Source of the DNA: Legionella worsleiensis
Lineage (GTDB): Bacteria; Pseudomonadota; Gammaproteobacteria; Legionellales; Legionellaceae
Direction: 5' to 3'
Assembly: GCF_001467535.1 (NCBI RefSeq)
Contig: NZ_LNZC01000020.1
Span: 417-64,416 of the forward strand
Length of the DNA: 64,000 nt
Positions 33,198 to 42,175 of this stretch are shown piece after piece. The position numbers and the translations under genes were made by a program. The notes beneath the pieces are model-generated. The model saw only the letters and a program-made list of their open reading frames with translations. It did no database searches and was not told the DNA's origin. How positions within the stretch are numbered: the stretch's first letter is position 1; every line of letters starts with the position of its first letter.

Positions 33198-35291
33198 ATG
33201 GACACTGACATGTTACCTAAAAGACTAAGTACTCTTCTAAATTCTGATTCCTTTTATTTATTCAAAACTAATGTAGTGCATCGTATATTTCGTGCCTATT
33301 CTACGGTATTTTTTTGTTATTCCCCCTGGATAGGAGCCTGGTTTGCTCTCGTGAGTTGGGGATCTCCAAGAACTGCCTTTTCGGGATTTTTTAGCTTGCT
33401 GTGTGCCTGGTTATTTGGTCGGTTATTGTCTATTAATCCGCCTGGGGACCTGCATCTTGTCAATAGTTTGCTGTGCGGCTTGTTCTTGAGCGCTTATTAT
33501 CCTTTATCAATTCAGTTCTTTCTGGGATTGATTCTCATTATATTGTTTATTACAACCTGCACTAATTGGTTATGTAATTTTTTGTGGAATCTGGGTAAGG
33601 TGCCTTTGATGACTTTACCTTTTGTTTTGGGTACCTGGCCTTTAATCATCATTTTTCATGATCAACAATTGGTATCGTTTCCATCGCTGATGTTCATGCA
33701 GGCAAACCTGCCTTCATTTTTGTCCTTTCCTTGGTCTGATGTCTTTTTTTCAACTGTGGGCGGATTGATGTTGGTTCCCTATCCACTCACTGGCGCACTG
33801 ATTTTTGCAGGATTGTTTCTTGCCTCTCGATATCTCGCTTTTTTAGTGATTTCTGGATACATCGTTGGTGCATTGATCTTGATACTTTTTGGTTATGAAT
33901 TTTTGATAACCCAAACAGGATATAATTTTATGCTTACAGCAATAGCTTTGGGTGGGATATTTATGATTCCAGGTAAGTTTAGCTATTTAGTGGCCTTGTG
34001 TGGCAGCGCTCTGGCTGCTTTGTCTGTAGTTGTTCTTTATAAATTATTATTTCCTGTTGAATTGCCTCTTCTAGTCCTGCCCTTTTTATTAAGTACTTAT
34101 TTCTGGTTGGGTGGTTTAAATTACAGAACCCAAAAAAAGAAAGGTCCTTTAAATTTGGAAGTACCTGTTTCTCCTGAAATTGCCTGGGAGCGGTATCGAT
34201 TAGAGTCTGAGCGCGGCATTCATTTGGAAAGTGCCTTTATTACCGAATTTTTTCAGGAAGAGTGGCAAGTCGCCTATGATGCAAAATTAAAGAAAGACTA
34301 TTTTGTCCGTGTTGATGATGCAGCGGAACATATCATTCTAGCTCCAGTCAACGCTCATGTTGTGGAACTGCGTGACAGAGCTAATCAGCAACACCATAAG
34401 GCTGCAATAGATGAGTCCTGGGGCAATTTTATACTATTAAGGGATTATGCGGGTCAATACATTTTAATTCCCTACTTAAAAGACGGAAGCCTTAAACCTA
34501 ACACCGGTGATTGGGTTGTCGTTGGCCAGCCTATTGCTTCTTGTGAAAAATTTGATAGGGAATACCGTTTTTATATTCAAGTTCAAAAAGGGGTGCGTCC
34601 CACCAGTGAGCGTGTACCTTATCATTTTTCTAATATGATTTCTTACAAACCCAAAGAACTAAAACAGTTTAGCCTTTATTATTATCCCGTTGCTGGTGAT
34701 TACATTGTAAGTGCCCAACGAAATAATGAGCTTGCTGAAGCGCTTGATTTACAATCAGGGTTGACTCTTAACTATCGTGTCATATCACCTGATAATTCGG
34801 AATCCATTATGATGCTGCAAACAGGTATTACGCCACAAGGACAGACCCGATTGTACGCACAAAAAGACCGTTCTATAGGATATGAGCAGACTCAGCTTAC
34901 TCTGGCGTTTTATGATTACCAGGGCAAGCGTGATATTTTACTGGATTTATGGGCACTGGCTATGGGATTAACTCCTTTAACAATACAGGCAGAGATTTGG
35001 AAGGATGCTCCTGCGCTAGATTTATGGCCCCTAGGTCCAGGTAAGCGGCTGATGTTAGGATTATTGAGACCTTTGGGAGTAGGATGCCATAGCGTTTACA
35101 CACGAACCTGGAATAACGAATCCCGAGTCTGGATACAAAAGGCGACACATCATGCCGATATTATTCCTGGTATACAATGGATTGCGACTACTACAGCGGT
35201 TATTGATCCTGAAAAAGGGGTAATGAAATTAAGTCTGGATGTTTTTGGTTCAACATGGGAAGCAGAACGAATAGTGAAATCAGCTCCCTAA
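33198..35291 (+). CDS. Urea-transporter-like membrane domain fused to degenerate LytM/M23 domain
   Basis: A ~697-aa protein. Residues ~40-320 are a polytopic domain of the urea transporter type (SPWIGAWFALVSW, LHLVNSLLCGLFLSAYYPL, DVFFSTVGGLMLVPYPLTGALIFAG). Residues ~355-470 resemble the LytM/M23 beta-sheet (ILAPVNAHVVELRD ... GNFILLRDYAGQYILIPYLKDGS ... GDWVVVGQPIASC). The zinc-binding His residues expected in the YxHL and HLH motifs are absent (IPYL, FYIQV). A further ~230-residue domain ends the protein. It is the last gene of the PqqD/ATP-grasp/PLP operon, 23 bp downstream, and likely moves the product or its precursor across the inner membrane. TTG 33192 and ATG 33210 are alternative starts. 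Confidence 0.85.
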   Translation: MDTDMLPKRLSTLLNSDSFYLFKTNVVHRIFRAYSTVFFCYSPWIGAWFALVSWGSPRTAFSGFFSLLCAWLFGRLLSINPPGDLHLVNSLLCGLFLSAYYPLSIQFFLGLILIILFITTCTNWLCNFLWNLGKVPLMTLPFVLGTWPLIIIFHDQQLVSFPSLMFMQANLPSFLSFPWSDVFFSTVGGLMLVPYPLTGALIFAGLFLASRYLAFLVISGYIVGALILILFGYEFLITQTGYNFMLTAIALGGIFMIPGKFSYLVALCGSALAALSVVVLYKLLFPVELPLLVLPFLLSTYFWLGGLNYRTQKKKGPLNLEVPVSPEIAWERYRLESERGIHLESAFITEFFQEEWQVAYDAKLKKDYFVRVDDAAEHIILAPVNAHVVELRDRANQQHHKAAIDESWGNFILLRDYAGQYILIPYLKDGSLKPNTGDWVVVGQPIASCEKFDREYRFYIQVQKGVRPTSERVPYHFSNMISYKPKELKQFSLYYYPVAGDYIVSAQRNNELAEALDLQSGLTLNYRVISPDNSESIMMLQTGITPQGQTRLYAQKDRSIGYEQTQLTLAFYDYQGKRDILLDLWALAMGLTPLTIQAEIWKDAPALDLWPLGPGKRLMLGLLRPLGVGCHSVYTRTWNNESRVWIQKATHHADIIPGIQWIATTTAVIDPEKGVMKLSLDVFGSTWEAERIVKSAP

Positions 35292-35532
35292 AATCACGGC
35301 ACTGGTGATTGCTCAATATTTTGAGTGTATATCCGCTAAGATAATGGCTTGATACACTGCGATATTAGCTTGATTAAGGTCCTTGTATCGCATAAAATTA
35401 GTTCAGGCTCACAGGGGGCGCCTATACCCACAAAAGAGGATTTCACCCCGTTTAAGACAATCAGCGACGTGTGTTCGTTTGACCTTTTTTTGCCAAATAG
35501 TGGGTGCCTGGCAATTAAATAAGGTGTTAAAA

Positions 35533-36045
35533 ATGAATAGTACACGTAAGCCATTTAATCTTGCTGAAGCCAGAATTCAAGCATCCCTTCTTTTGAAATC
35601 ATTACGCAGTAGCGCTTCTGCCCAGGCCCTAAAACGATTTCGTTTATTTTTGGACGTTGATGATTGTGTTTCTGCAGATGTGTTACTCAAGAAAATAAAA
35701 CTCAAGCATGCACTTGCTGTTATCGCAATGGAACATGGGTTTAAATCCTGGCTGGATCTTAAGATGCAGCTTTATTTTATTGTTGGTGGTTATCTGAACT
35801 TATGGTTTGCGGACTATGCTGAAGCTCGATTGGTGTTGCAAGAAAAGGGAGGATATTTATTACCTTACAAGCATCAATTTTTTATTTGCAGTGCCAACTA
35901 CATCAAGCACATTGGCTTTGACCCGGATGATCCCGATTGGGAAAAAATTGGTTTTGATTGGGCCAAGCCATCTAACCAAATGGCTTGGCAAAGGCTGTAT
36001 AAAAAATGGAAAAAATCAGTGAGAATGGCTAATAGTGGTGTGTAA
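35533..36045 (+). CDS. Hypothetical protein, 170 aa
   Basis: ATG 35533 with AAGGTG upstream; a longer in-frame ORF from 35383 lacks support. The segment IKLKHALAVIAMEHGFKSWLDLK resembles the short helical AxxxIAxEHGFxSWxxLK motif found at the N-terminus of many uncharacterised and ankyrin-like proteins. It is followed by a Trp/Tyr-rich C-terminal half (YLNLWFADYAEARLVL, DPDDPDWEKIGFDW). Probably cytosolic. No function can be assigned. It follows the transporter gene but after a 240-bp gap, so it may not belong to that operon. Confidence 0.75.
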   Translation: MNSTRKPFNLAEARIQASLLLKSLRSSASAQALKRFRLFLDVDDCVSADVLLKKIKLKHALAVIAMEHGFKSWLDLKMQLYFIVGGYLNLWFADYAEARLVLQEKGGYLLPYKHQFFICSANYIKHIGFDPDDPDWEKIGFDWAKPSNQMAWQRLYKKWKKSVRMANSGV

Positions 36046-36112
36046 TAAAATGATTACCTACAGTCTCCCTCGATTTTTAGTCCGCAGTTAATTCCAGCAG
36101 GGGTTTTTATTA

Positions 36113-36152
36113 AATTTGGGGTAAATTCTTAACAGAATTAAACCCCCAAATT
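36113..36152. terminator. Bidirectional hairpin terminator between convergent genes
   Basis: Stem AATTTGGGG / CCCCAAATT with an inner AATTCT / AGAATT stem, lying between the 170-aa gene (+) and phaC (-). T-rich tracts on both sides are modest. Confidence 0.6.
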
Positions 36153-36157
36153 AAGCA

Positions 36158-37900
36158 TTATTTCTTTAGTACGTAGCTGCCCGGGGCATCCATAATTGGA
36201 GATAAAGGAAGTTGTTCCCACACTGGCGCTGTTATGGCTTTTCCAGAATGGGTCTTTAGCCATTTAAGCCACTCTTCCCACCATGATCCAGGGTGCTCTA
36301 CAGATTGATTCAGCCACTCATCGGCACTTGCAGGGCAATGGTTGTTGGTGCGATAGCCGTATTTTTTTGAACTTGGGGGATTAATGATTCCTGCGATGTG
36401 TCCCGATCCGCCTAAAACAAAGCGTTTGGGGCCTTTCATGATGTGAAAGCCTGTATAAGTCGTTTTCCAGGGTGCAATATGATCTTTATGGGTGGAAAGG
36501 AAAAAAGTTGGAATATCAATGGTGCTTACATCTATGGGGGTGTTGTTAAGTATTATTTTACCTGGTTTTATCAAGTCATTATGTAAATACATCCAGCGTA
36601 AATATTGTGAATGCATGGTAGCAGGCATGTTGGTGGAATCGGAATTCCAAAAAAGAATATCAAATGGAACCGGATTTTTACCTCGCAGGTAATTTTTAAT
36701 GAAAAATGACCAGATTAAGTCGTTTGCTCTTAACGAGTTAAAGCTTGATGCCATAAATTTACCGTCAAGGTATCCTTTGGCATCCATTTCATCTTCCAGT
36801 TTTTTGATCTGCTCTTCATCTATAAACACCGATATATCGCCCGGATCGCTAAAATCAATCATTGCCGCAAGAAAGGTGGCACTGCGTATTGAGTTGTTCT
36901 GATGTTTTTTGTTGTAAGCCAACAGGGTAGCCAGAAGGGTTCCGCCTATGCAAAAGCCAAGAGTGTTCACTTCTTTGACTTTTAATTGCTTTTGAATGGT
37001 CGCAATAGCCGTAATAGGCCCTTCATTTAAATAATCAAAGAAACTTTTTGAGGCAAACTGTTGATCCGGATTGACCCAGGATATAATAAACACAGTTATG
37101 CCCTGGGATACCAACCATTTGACTAATGAATTATGCGAACTTAAATCAAGGATATAATACTTGTTGATCCATGGTGGGATAATGAGCAGAGGTATTTGTT
37201 TGACTTTAGCTGTTTGAGGCGTGTATTGGATTAATTCCATCATGGCATTGCGAAAGACCACTTTTCCTGGGGTAGTGGCCAGATTTACCCCGATTTTAAA
37301 AGCCTCATGGTCCGTCATCTTTATATTTAAGCGAGCGGAGTTGACCTCCAGATCATTGAGCAGATTATGCAGTCCTTGTAACAGATTTTTACCACGGCTT
37401 TGAATGGTTTCGGCAATTAATTGTGGATTGGTGTGAAGAAAATTGGCAGGGGAAAGGGCATCTAAATAATTTTTGGCAAAAAAACGAACCTTCTTGGCTA
37501 AATTTTTATCCCCATAGTCCATTTGCTCCAATAAGGTATTCATGTGCTGATTGGCAAGAAGGTATTGCTGACTTAATAAATGAAAGAACGGATTATTTAT
37601 CCAGTCTTCCCCGTTAAATCGGTTATCTTCAACAGGAGTGGTTTTTCCTTGCAGCCATTGATTGAACTGATTTTGAGCGAGGTTAACTGCATCCTTCCAA
37701 TAATCCAATTGCATTTGCCATACTTTTTCAGGGTTATTCAGTAAGACATTAACCAAATTCTGGAAATTTTCGGTAAGATCTATGTATTGGCTTAACAATG
37801 CCGGAATTTGATTGGGCATCTCTTTTAAGTCATTGAGTATTTGCAGGCTTTTTTGGGCAACAGACTGCATTAGATCGTTTATTTCCTTGTCATGAGTCAT
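36158..37900 (-). CDS. phaC: Poly(3-hydroxyalkanoate) synthase, class I type
   Basis: A 580-aa polyester synthase that polymerises hydroxyacyl-CoA into storage granules. The lipase-box-like nucleophile is Cys317 in GFCIGG. Asp and His of the triad are visible in STHKDHIAPW and GGSGHIAG. The N-terminal ~190 residues match the class I/II N-domain. AGGAGACAGG precedes ATG 37900. Legionella stores poly-3-hydroxybutyrate as a survival reserve, which fits. No phaA, phaB or phasin gene adjoins. Confidence 0.95.
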   Translation of the reverse strand: MTHDKEINDLMQSVAQKSLQILNDLKEMPNQIPALLSQYIDLTENFQNLVNVLLNNPEKVWQMQLDYWKDAVNLAQNQFNQWLQGKTTPVEDNRFNGEDWINNPFFHLLSQQYLLANQHMNTLLEQMDYGDKNLAKKVRFFAKNYLDALSPANFLHTNPQLIAETIQSRGKNLLQGLHNLLNDLEVNSARLNIKMTDHEAFKIGVNLATTPGKVVFRNAMMELIQYTPQTAKVKQIPLLIIPPWINKYYILDLSSHNSLVKWLVSQGITVFIISWVNPDQQFASKSFFDYLNEGPITAIATIQKQLKVKEVNTLGFCIGGTLLATLLAYNKKHQNNSIRSATFLAAMIDFSDPGDISVFIDEEQIKKLEDEMDAKGYLDGKFMASSFNSLRANDLIWSFFIKNYLRGKNPVPFDILFWNSDSTNMPATMHSQYLRWMYLHNDLIKPGKIILNNTPIDVSTIDIPTFFLSTHKDHIAPWKTTYTGFHIMKGPKRFVLGGSGHIAGIINPPSSKKYGYRTNNHCPASADEWLNQSVEHPGSWWEEWLKWLKTHSGKAITAPVWEQLPLSPIMDAPGSYVLKK

Positions 37901-38074
37901 CCTGTCTCCTGAAGTAAACTGGTTATCTATTTATTCTTAATCCTTTAGGCAAGATTAGCAAGTGTAATCTGTTGGTTATTCCTTGAAATTTATGTCAAAA
38001 TTTCATTTGTATCAATTTAGGGTAATTATGCGAGAAGCAGCGATTAGTTTTTTCTTAAACGATAATTAGGGAGC

Positions 38075-38854
38075 ATGATGGGTAAAGCTGCGTTCAGGGC
38101 GTGCTTGATAATTGGTGTATTACTAGAAATGTTTTTTGGGTCAGTGATTTGTTCCCCCGTTTATGCCTATTCTTCCTATGGTAAAAGTCCTGTTCAGCAG
38201 CATACGGCCACAACGCATTCAGATAAAAAGGTTCATGGTGAGCTTATAATTTTGGTTCATGGGTTAATGCGAACGTCCATGAGCATGAGTTTGTTAAAAG
38301 CTTTTCTGGAGCATCAGGGGTATACCGTTTACTCTTACAGCTATCCTTCCCCGAGTCATTCCATCCACGAGCACAGCCTTTCTTTGCAAAGTTACATTGA
38401 TAAATTAGCAAAAAATTATCCGGGCGTAACAATTCATTTCATTACTCACAGTTTAGGCGGCATCATCGTCAGGGAAGCGTTGGCTCAAATCCCGGATGAG
38501 CAACGAAAAAATATGGGATTTTTGATCATGTTGGCTCCGCCTAATCAAGGTTCTTCATTAGCCAAATTATCTTTAAAAATACTCCCGGCGATTGCGTACT
38601 TTATTAAACCATTGGCTGAATTAAGTTCAGATCCTTCGTCTTATGTGCATCGGGTGCCCATACCTCAAATGAAAATAGGAATAATAGCAGGGCGCTTTGA
38701 TGCCAAGGTTCCGCCATCATCCGCAAAACTTAATGGTACACCTGAGTTTGTGGTAATCAATTCGACTCATACCTTTATAATGAATGATTTTAAAGCTCAG
38801 AAATTGATATTAAATTTTTTAGAACAAGGGAGTTTTAATAAACCGCCTCAGTAA
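38075..38854 (+). CDS. Secreted alpha/beta-hydrolase (lipase-like)
   Basis: A 259-aa exported protein with a signal peptide ending near SPVYAYS. The oxyanion region is LIILVHGLMRT. The nucleophile elbow is ITHSLGGIIVREAL, the probable acid lies in IIAGRFDAKVPP and the His in NSTHTFIMND. The fold resembles PGAP1/triacylglycerol-lipase-type hydrolases. AGGGAGC lies upstream of two adjacent ATGs (38075, 38078). Divergent from phaC with ~170 bp between. Could act on lipids or polyester in the periplasm or outside. Confidence 0.85.
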   Translation: MMGKAAFRACLIIGVLLEMFFGSVICSPVYAYSSYGKSPVQQHTATTHSDKKVHGELIILVHGLMRTSMSMSLLKAFLEHQGYTVYSYSYPSPSHSIHEHSLSLQSYIDKLAKNYPGVTIHFITHSLGGIIVREALAQIPDEQRKNMGFLIMLAPPNQGSSLAKLSLKILPAIAYFIKPLAELSSDPSSYVHRVPIPQMKIGIIAGRFDAKVPPSSAKLNGTPEFVVINSTHTFIMNDFKAQKLILNFLEQGSFNKPPQ

Positions 38855-38986
38855 AATCCAATGACTTCGCTGTTAGTGATTAAAGATTATTTAACCAGTA
38901 ACGATTTGAAGACGAAATTTAAGTTACAGAAACAAGGGTATGTGACGTGCCATCAGTTAGTAACTTATCTTGTGCTGTGGTACCCC

Positions 38987-40195
38987 TTATATCTTCAATG
39001 GCAAATTCTGAAAACCTGAAAACGATAAACTATGATGTTTACGTACAACAGGCTTATTTTCATCAACATGTAACGTAGGAAAACGCTGTAACAAAGATTG
39101 CACGCATAACAACATTTCCACCCGCGCTAACTTTGCCCCTAAACAAAAATGTCCCCCAAAACCATAACTAAAATTCTTAGCCTGATTTAATTCTATATCA
39201 ATTTTATCCGGGTTAGAAAAATATGCCTTATCTCGATTTACGGCATGATTAGAAATAAATATGACATCACCAGGTAGAATGGATTGTTGACCAATATGTG
39301 TCTGATTTTTAGTAACTCGAAAAGTAAACGTCACAGCAGGATCAAGCCGCGTGCATTCTTCTAAAATTTTTTCTAACTTCTCAGGTTGCTTCAACGCTAA
39401 CTCTTTCGCCTCAGGATCCATTAATAACGCATACAAATTATTGCACATTTGATCCGTGGTAGATACTTGACCTGCTACTAACATCATAATCGCCTGCGAA
39501 ACAATTTCCTCATCTGTTAAACCAAAATGCTCCTGATGAGTTAACAAAACACTTAAAAAATCATCTCCTTGTTCACGCCTCCGTCTTGCGACTAAATTAA
39601 TAAAATAATCTTTTAATGCTTTGGCACTATCATTCACTTTAATACCATCAGTATCTAAATAGCTGGTAGAACCACCAAAAAACTGCGTCATATTATTAGA
39701 CCAATGGTAAAACTCCATACGATCTGTTTCTGGAATATTAAAAAAATCTGCTAAAGTTGTGGATGGAATCGTTTCCGCAAAATCAGGTACAAAATCGATG
39801 CTGCCTTTCTGAGCTAAAGTAGCTAATCCTTTATCTATAGTTTTTTGAATTAGCGGGGTTAATTGACTAATACTGTGATTACCAAAACCATGATAACAAA
39901 TACGACGACGCTTGGTGTGTTCTGGTGCATCACTCATTACCATCATTTTACTTACTACATCAAAAAAATCGTTTACTAACACCAAATTCAACTCAGGCAT
40001 ACGTGAAATAAAAAAAGAACTCCGATCACAGGTATAATCATCACTTAAAAGTACTTGTCTGGCATAATCATATTTACTAACTACCCAGAAATTCCCTTTT
40101 TCCCACCAAAAAACATCACCTTGTTGTTGAATAAAATGAGTAAATTCAGTTGTAGTAGATTGCTTTTTTAAATCCATCAATGAAGTAACGTGCAT
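38987..40195 (-). CDS. Cytochrome P450 of the isonitrile locus
   Basis: A 402-aa soluble bacterial P450. The heme-binding loop is FSYGFGGHFCLG with Cys351 as proximal ligand, and the K-helix ExxR is ECTR (280-283). The I-helix reads AGQVSTTDQ (241-249), where the usual (A/G)Gx(D/E)T has Val instead of the acidic residue and Ser instead of Thr. That alters the proton-relay pair. AAGGA precedes ATG 40195, 9 bp after the Fe/2OG oxygenase gene, so it is the third gene of the operon. It probably tailors the isonitrile product, for example by hydroxylation, coupling or nitrogen oxidation. No ferredoxin gene adjoins. Confidence 0.9.
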   Translation of the reverse strand: MHVTSLMDLKKQSTTTEFTHFIQQQGDVFWWEKGNFWVVSKYDYARQVLLSDDYTCDRSSFFISRMPELNLVLVNDFFDVVSKMMVMSDAPEHTKRRRICYHGFGNHSISQLTPLIQKTIDKGLATLAQKGSIDFVPDFAETIPSTTLADFFNIPETDRMEFYHWSNNMTQFFGGSTSYLDTDGIKVNDSAKALKDYFINLVARRRREQGDDFLSVLLTHQEHFGLTDEEIVSQAIMMLVAGQVSTTDQMCNNLYALLMDPEAKELALKQPEKLEKILEECTRLDPAVTFTFRVTKNQTHIGQQSILPGDVIFISNHAVNRDKAYFSNPDKIDIELNQAKNFSYGFGGHFCLGAKLARVEMLLCVQSLLQRFPTLHVDENKPVVRKHHSLSFSGFQNLPLKI

Positions 40196-40204
40196 AAAAA
40201 ATCC

Positions 40205-40963
40205 TTAATTAACTTTAAACTCTGCAACTTGAATACGCCGAATATGTCGGGAACTTCCTGATTTAATGGCAAGACGTCCGTGAATTAAAGCATGATTATC
40301 GGCAAACAATAAATCTCCATCCCGCCAAGTATGTTGATAACAATAACGTGGATTGCGAATTAACACTGCCATATCTTCAATAAACTGCTTTTGTTGTACT
40401 AAATCCATTTCTGCAACAGTCACCGATACCGGATTAAGCTCAGTAAATACCGGCTCAGCATAACGTAATATAACCTTTCTATTATAGGGGTGCTGGCTGA
40501 GCACCGATGCTGTCACGCAACCGCCATAATGTGCGACTTGCTCTGTTTCGTAAGTAATCTTTATTTTAGCCCATACCTTTTTCATCTCATCAGACGCTTC
40601 ATCATAGATCCTGGTCGTATGAGTAAATAAAGTTTCCCCCCCTGCTTGATAATTTGGAGCTGTAATACAATGAAACAGTAATGCAGCAGGTGATTGCTTA
40701 AATGCACCATCCCAATGAAAGGGAACTGCCTCACTGCTGTATAAATAATTTTCAGCATGATCATCTATTTTTAATTCATTAACCAGACCAAAGTTCCAGG
40801 CTAATAACTCCCCCATAGCCCGAGCATAATTAATATATGCTTCGCATGTCGTCATAGACTGACCACGAACTAGTACCAAACCATGCTCTAATATTAATTC
40901 GACCAAAGCTGATGCAGTAGGAAGGGTTGTTAATTCAACGCCAAAAGGGGATAATAATTTCAT
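40205..40963 (-). CDS. pvcB: Fe(II)/2-oxoglutarate oxygenase, PvcB/IsnB-like
   Basis: A 252-aa TauD-family enzyme. The metal triad is H83/D85 (FHWDG) and H228 (DNHALIHGR); the 2-oxoglutarate Arg lies in SSRHIRRIQ. In known loci (PvcB, IsnB) this partner oxidises the isonitrile amino acid, often with decarboxylation to a vinyl isonitrile. ATG 40963 overlaps the TGA of the isonitrile synthase gene (ATGA), showing translational coupling. A longer in-frame start at 41011 would lie inside that gene and is unlikely. Confidence 0.9.
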   Translation of the reverse strand: MKLLSPFGVELTTLPTASALVELILEHGLVLVRGQSMTTCEAYINYARAMGELLAWNFGLVNELKIDDHAENYLYSSEAVPFHWDGAFKQSPAALLFHCITAPNYQAGGETLFTHTTRIYDEASDEMKKVWAKIKITYETEQVAHYGGCVTASVLSQHPYNRKVILRYAEPVFTELNPVSVTVAEMDLVQQKQFIEDMAVLIRNPRYCYQHTWRDGDLLFADNHALIHGRLAIKSGSSRHIRRIQVAEFKVN

Positions 40964-41883
40964 GAGGCATCTTCCAATAGTTGATAATGACTTGGCCGAC
41001 CATTCTGCCAAATTAATTGGGTTGGTATACGCTTAGCCTCGCTATTTTTCATCAACGTTACCCGATCGTGCTGCACCACTACCACATTATGCCATGGTGT
41101 TGCCCAACGATGGCTACTCTCTACAAGTTGATAGGCAAGCTTATTACTCGCACAGGTTTGAGGATGAATTGATAAACGAATACTGTTTGGGTATTTACTT
41201 TTAATCAGCTCACCCCAAGCATGAGAACGTTGAATCAATTGATAAGTATGTTGATGTGCTCGTTTGCGAATTTGATTTTTCGAGTTGTTTTTAATTAAAT
41301 AAGCATAATCTTCAACTAAAAAACGATGCAAACCATTAAATAATTTTTTTTCGTTATCATTATTTTTAACGGAGCTTTTAATTTCCTCAATTGACGAAGC
41401 ATAAAATTGTACCAAGTGTTCTCGCATCTCCGTAAAACTCATATTAGGCCAACAATCGCTTAAATCAAAAAAATCAATACGAGATAATTTCAGTTCGTTG
41501 ACCAAAGCGTGTAATGCGCCCACATAAGCGGTTACTTCATGGTCAGATACACCAACAATATCATTAAAGACTCGTCCATCAGAACAAATTGTTAATCTTG
41601 CGCCTGGGGCATAAACCGCTGCAATCTGCTCTAACAAATCATTAATATTTATTAATGCTAATTGCTCACCAATATCGGGTAAATGGCTTAGAGTTTTTTC
41701 CCGATTGGCTGATTTAGCTGGAAAAGCAGGCAGTACAAAATGAATCGCTTGATTATGTGCTAATGCGAAATCTATGGGAGCTGAAATTTTTTCTGCACAT
41801 TGCATGCATAATTGTTCCTGACATTGATGATACAATGCGTTGCCACGTTTTTCTAAAATAATATTTAAAATAGCTTGTTTCAT
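40960..41883 (-). CDS. pvcA: Isonitrile (isocyanide) synthase, PvcA/IsnA/DIT1 family
   Basis: A 307-aa protein of the DIT1_PvcA family, which converts the alpha-amine of Tyr or Trp to an isonitrile using ribulose-5-phosphate. Typical segments are HFVLPAFPAKSANREKTL near the N-terminus, CSDGRVFNDIVGVSDHEVTAY, FFDLSDCWPN and RLSIHPQT near the C-terminus. AGGGGATAAT precedes ATG 41881-41883. It leads a three-gene operon with an Fe/2OG oxygenase and a P450, and diverges from a LysR gene 292 bp away. The amino-acid substrate cannot be decided by eye. Confidence 0.92.
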   Translation of the reverse strand: MKQAILNIILEKRGNALYHQCQEQLCMQCAEKISAPIDFALAHNQAIHFVLPAFPAKSANREKTLSHLPDIGEQLALININDLLEQIAAVYAPGARLTICSDGRVFNDIVGVSDHEVTAYVGALHALVNELKLSRIDFFDLSDCWPNMSFTEMREHLVQFYASSIEEIKSSVKNNDNEKKLFNGLHRFLVEDYAYLIKNNSKNQIRKRAHQHTYQLIQRSHAWGELIKSKYPNSIRLSIHPQTCASNKLAYQLVESSHRWATPWHNVVVVQHDRVTLMKNSEAKRIPTQLIWQNGRPSHYQLLEDAS

Positions 41884-42175
41884 TATTATCCCCTATTAAG
41901 TGTCCCTAACTTTATTCGAGAGTCGCAAGCTCGTATTTATAAACGATAAGAGTGAATTGCATTGTGGTAATCTTGATACTCATTAAGCATTAAAACAATA
42001 ATGGATTTAATATGGTTGTCATAGGTATTTTTTATGGGTAAAAATCATCACATCCTTGATTACTTACTGCAATAATCTTTTTTTGAATGGTTTTCATATT
42101 GTCATGCCCTGACTTTACAGGACTCCTATCTATATGCTAGATGTAAGCCAATTGTATTTGACGTAGGTAATATTT
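41884..42175. promoter_or_regulatory. Divergent promoter region pvcA / lysR
   Basis: A 292-bp A+T-rich intergenic region carrying both promoters. An imperfect dyad CTTGATACTCATTAAG (about 41973-41988) is a weak Fur-like or LysR-like candidate. ATTGTATTTGACGTAGGTAAT near 42151-42171 has the ATT-N-AAT form of LysR sites. Both are suggestions only. Confidence 0.35.

Noticed and set aside
35383..35532. N-terminal 50-codon extension of the 170-aa gene
   Set aside because: The internal ATG at 35533 has a good AAGGTG site and the extension looks like non-coding sequence.
41973..41988. A Fur box controlling the isonitrile operon
   Set aside because: The dyad CTTGATACTCATTAAG matches the Fur consensus only loosely, so iron control is not claimed.
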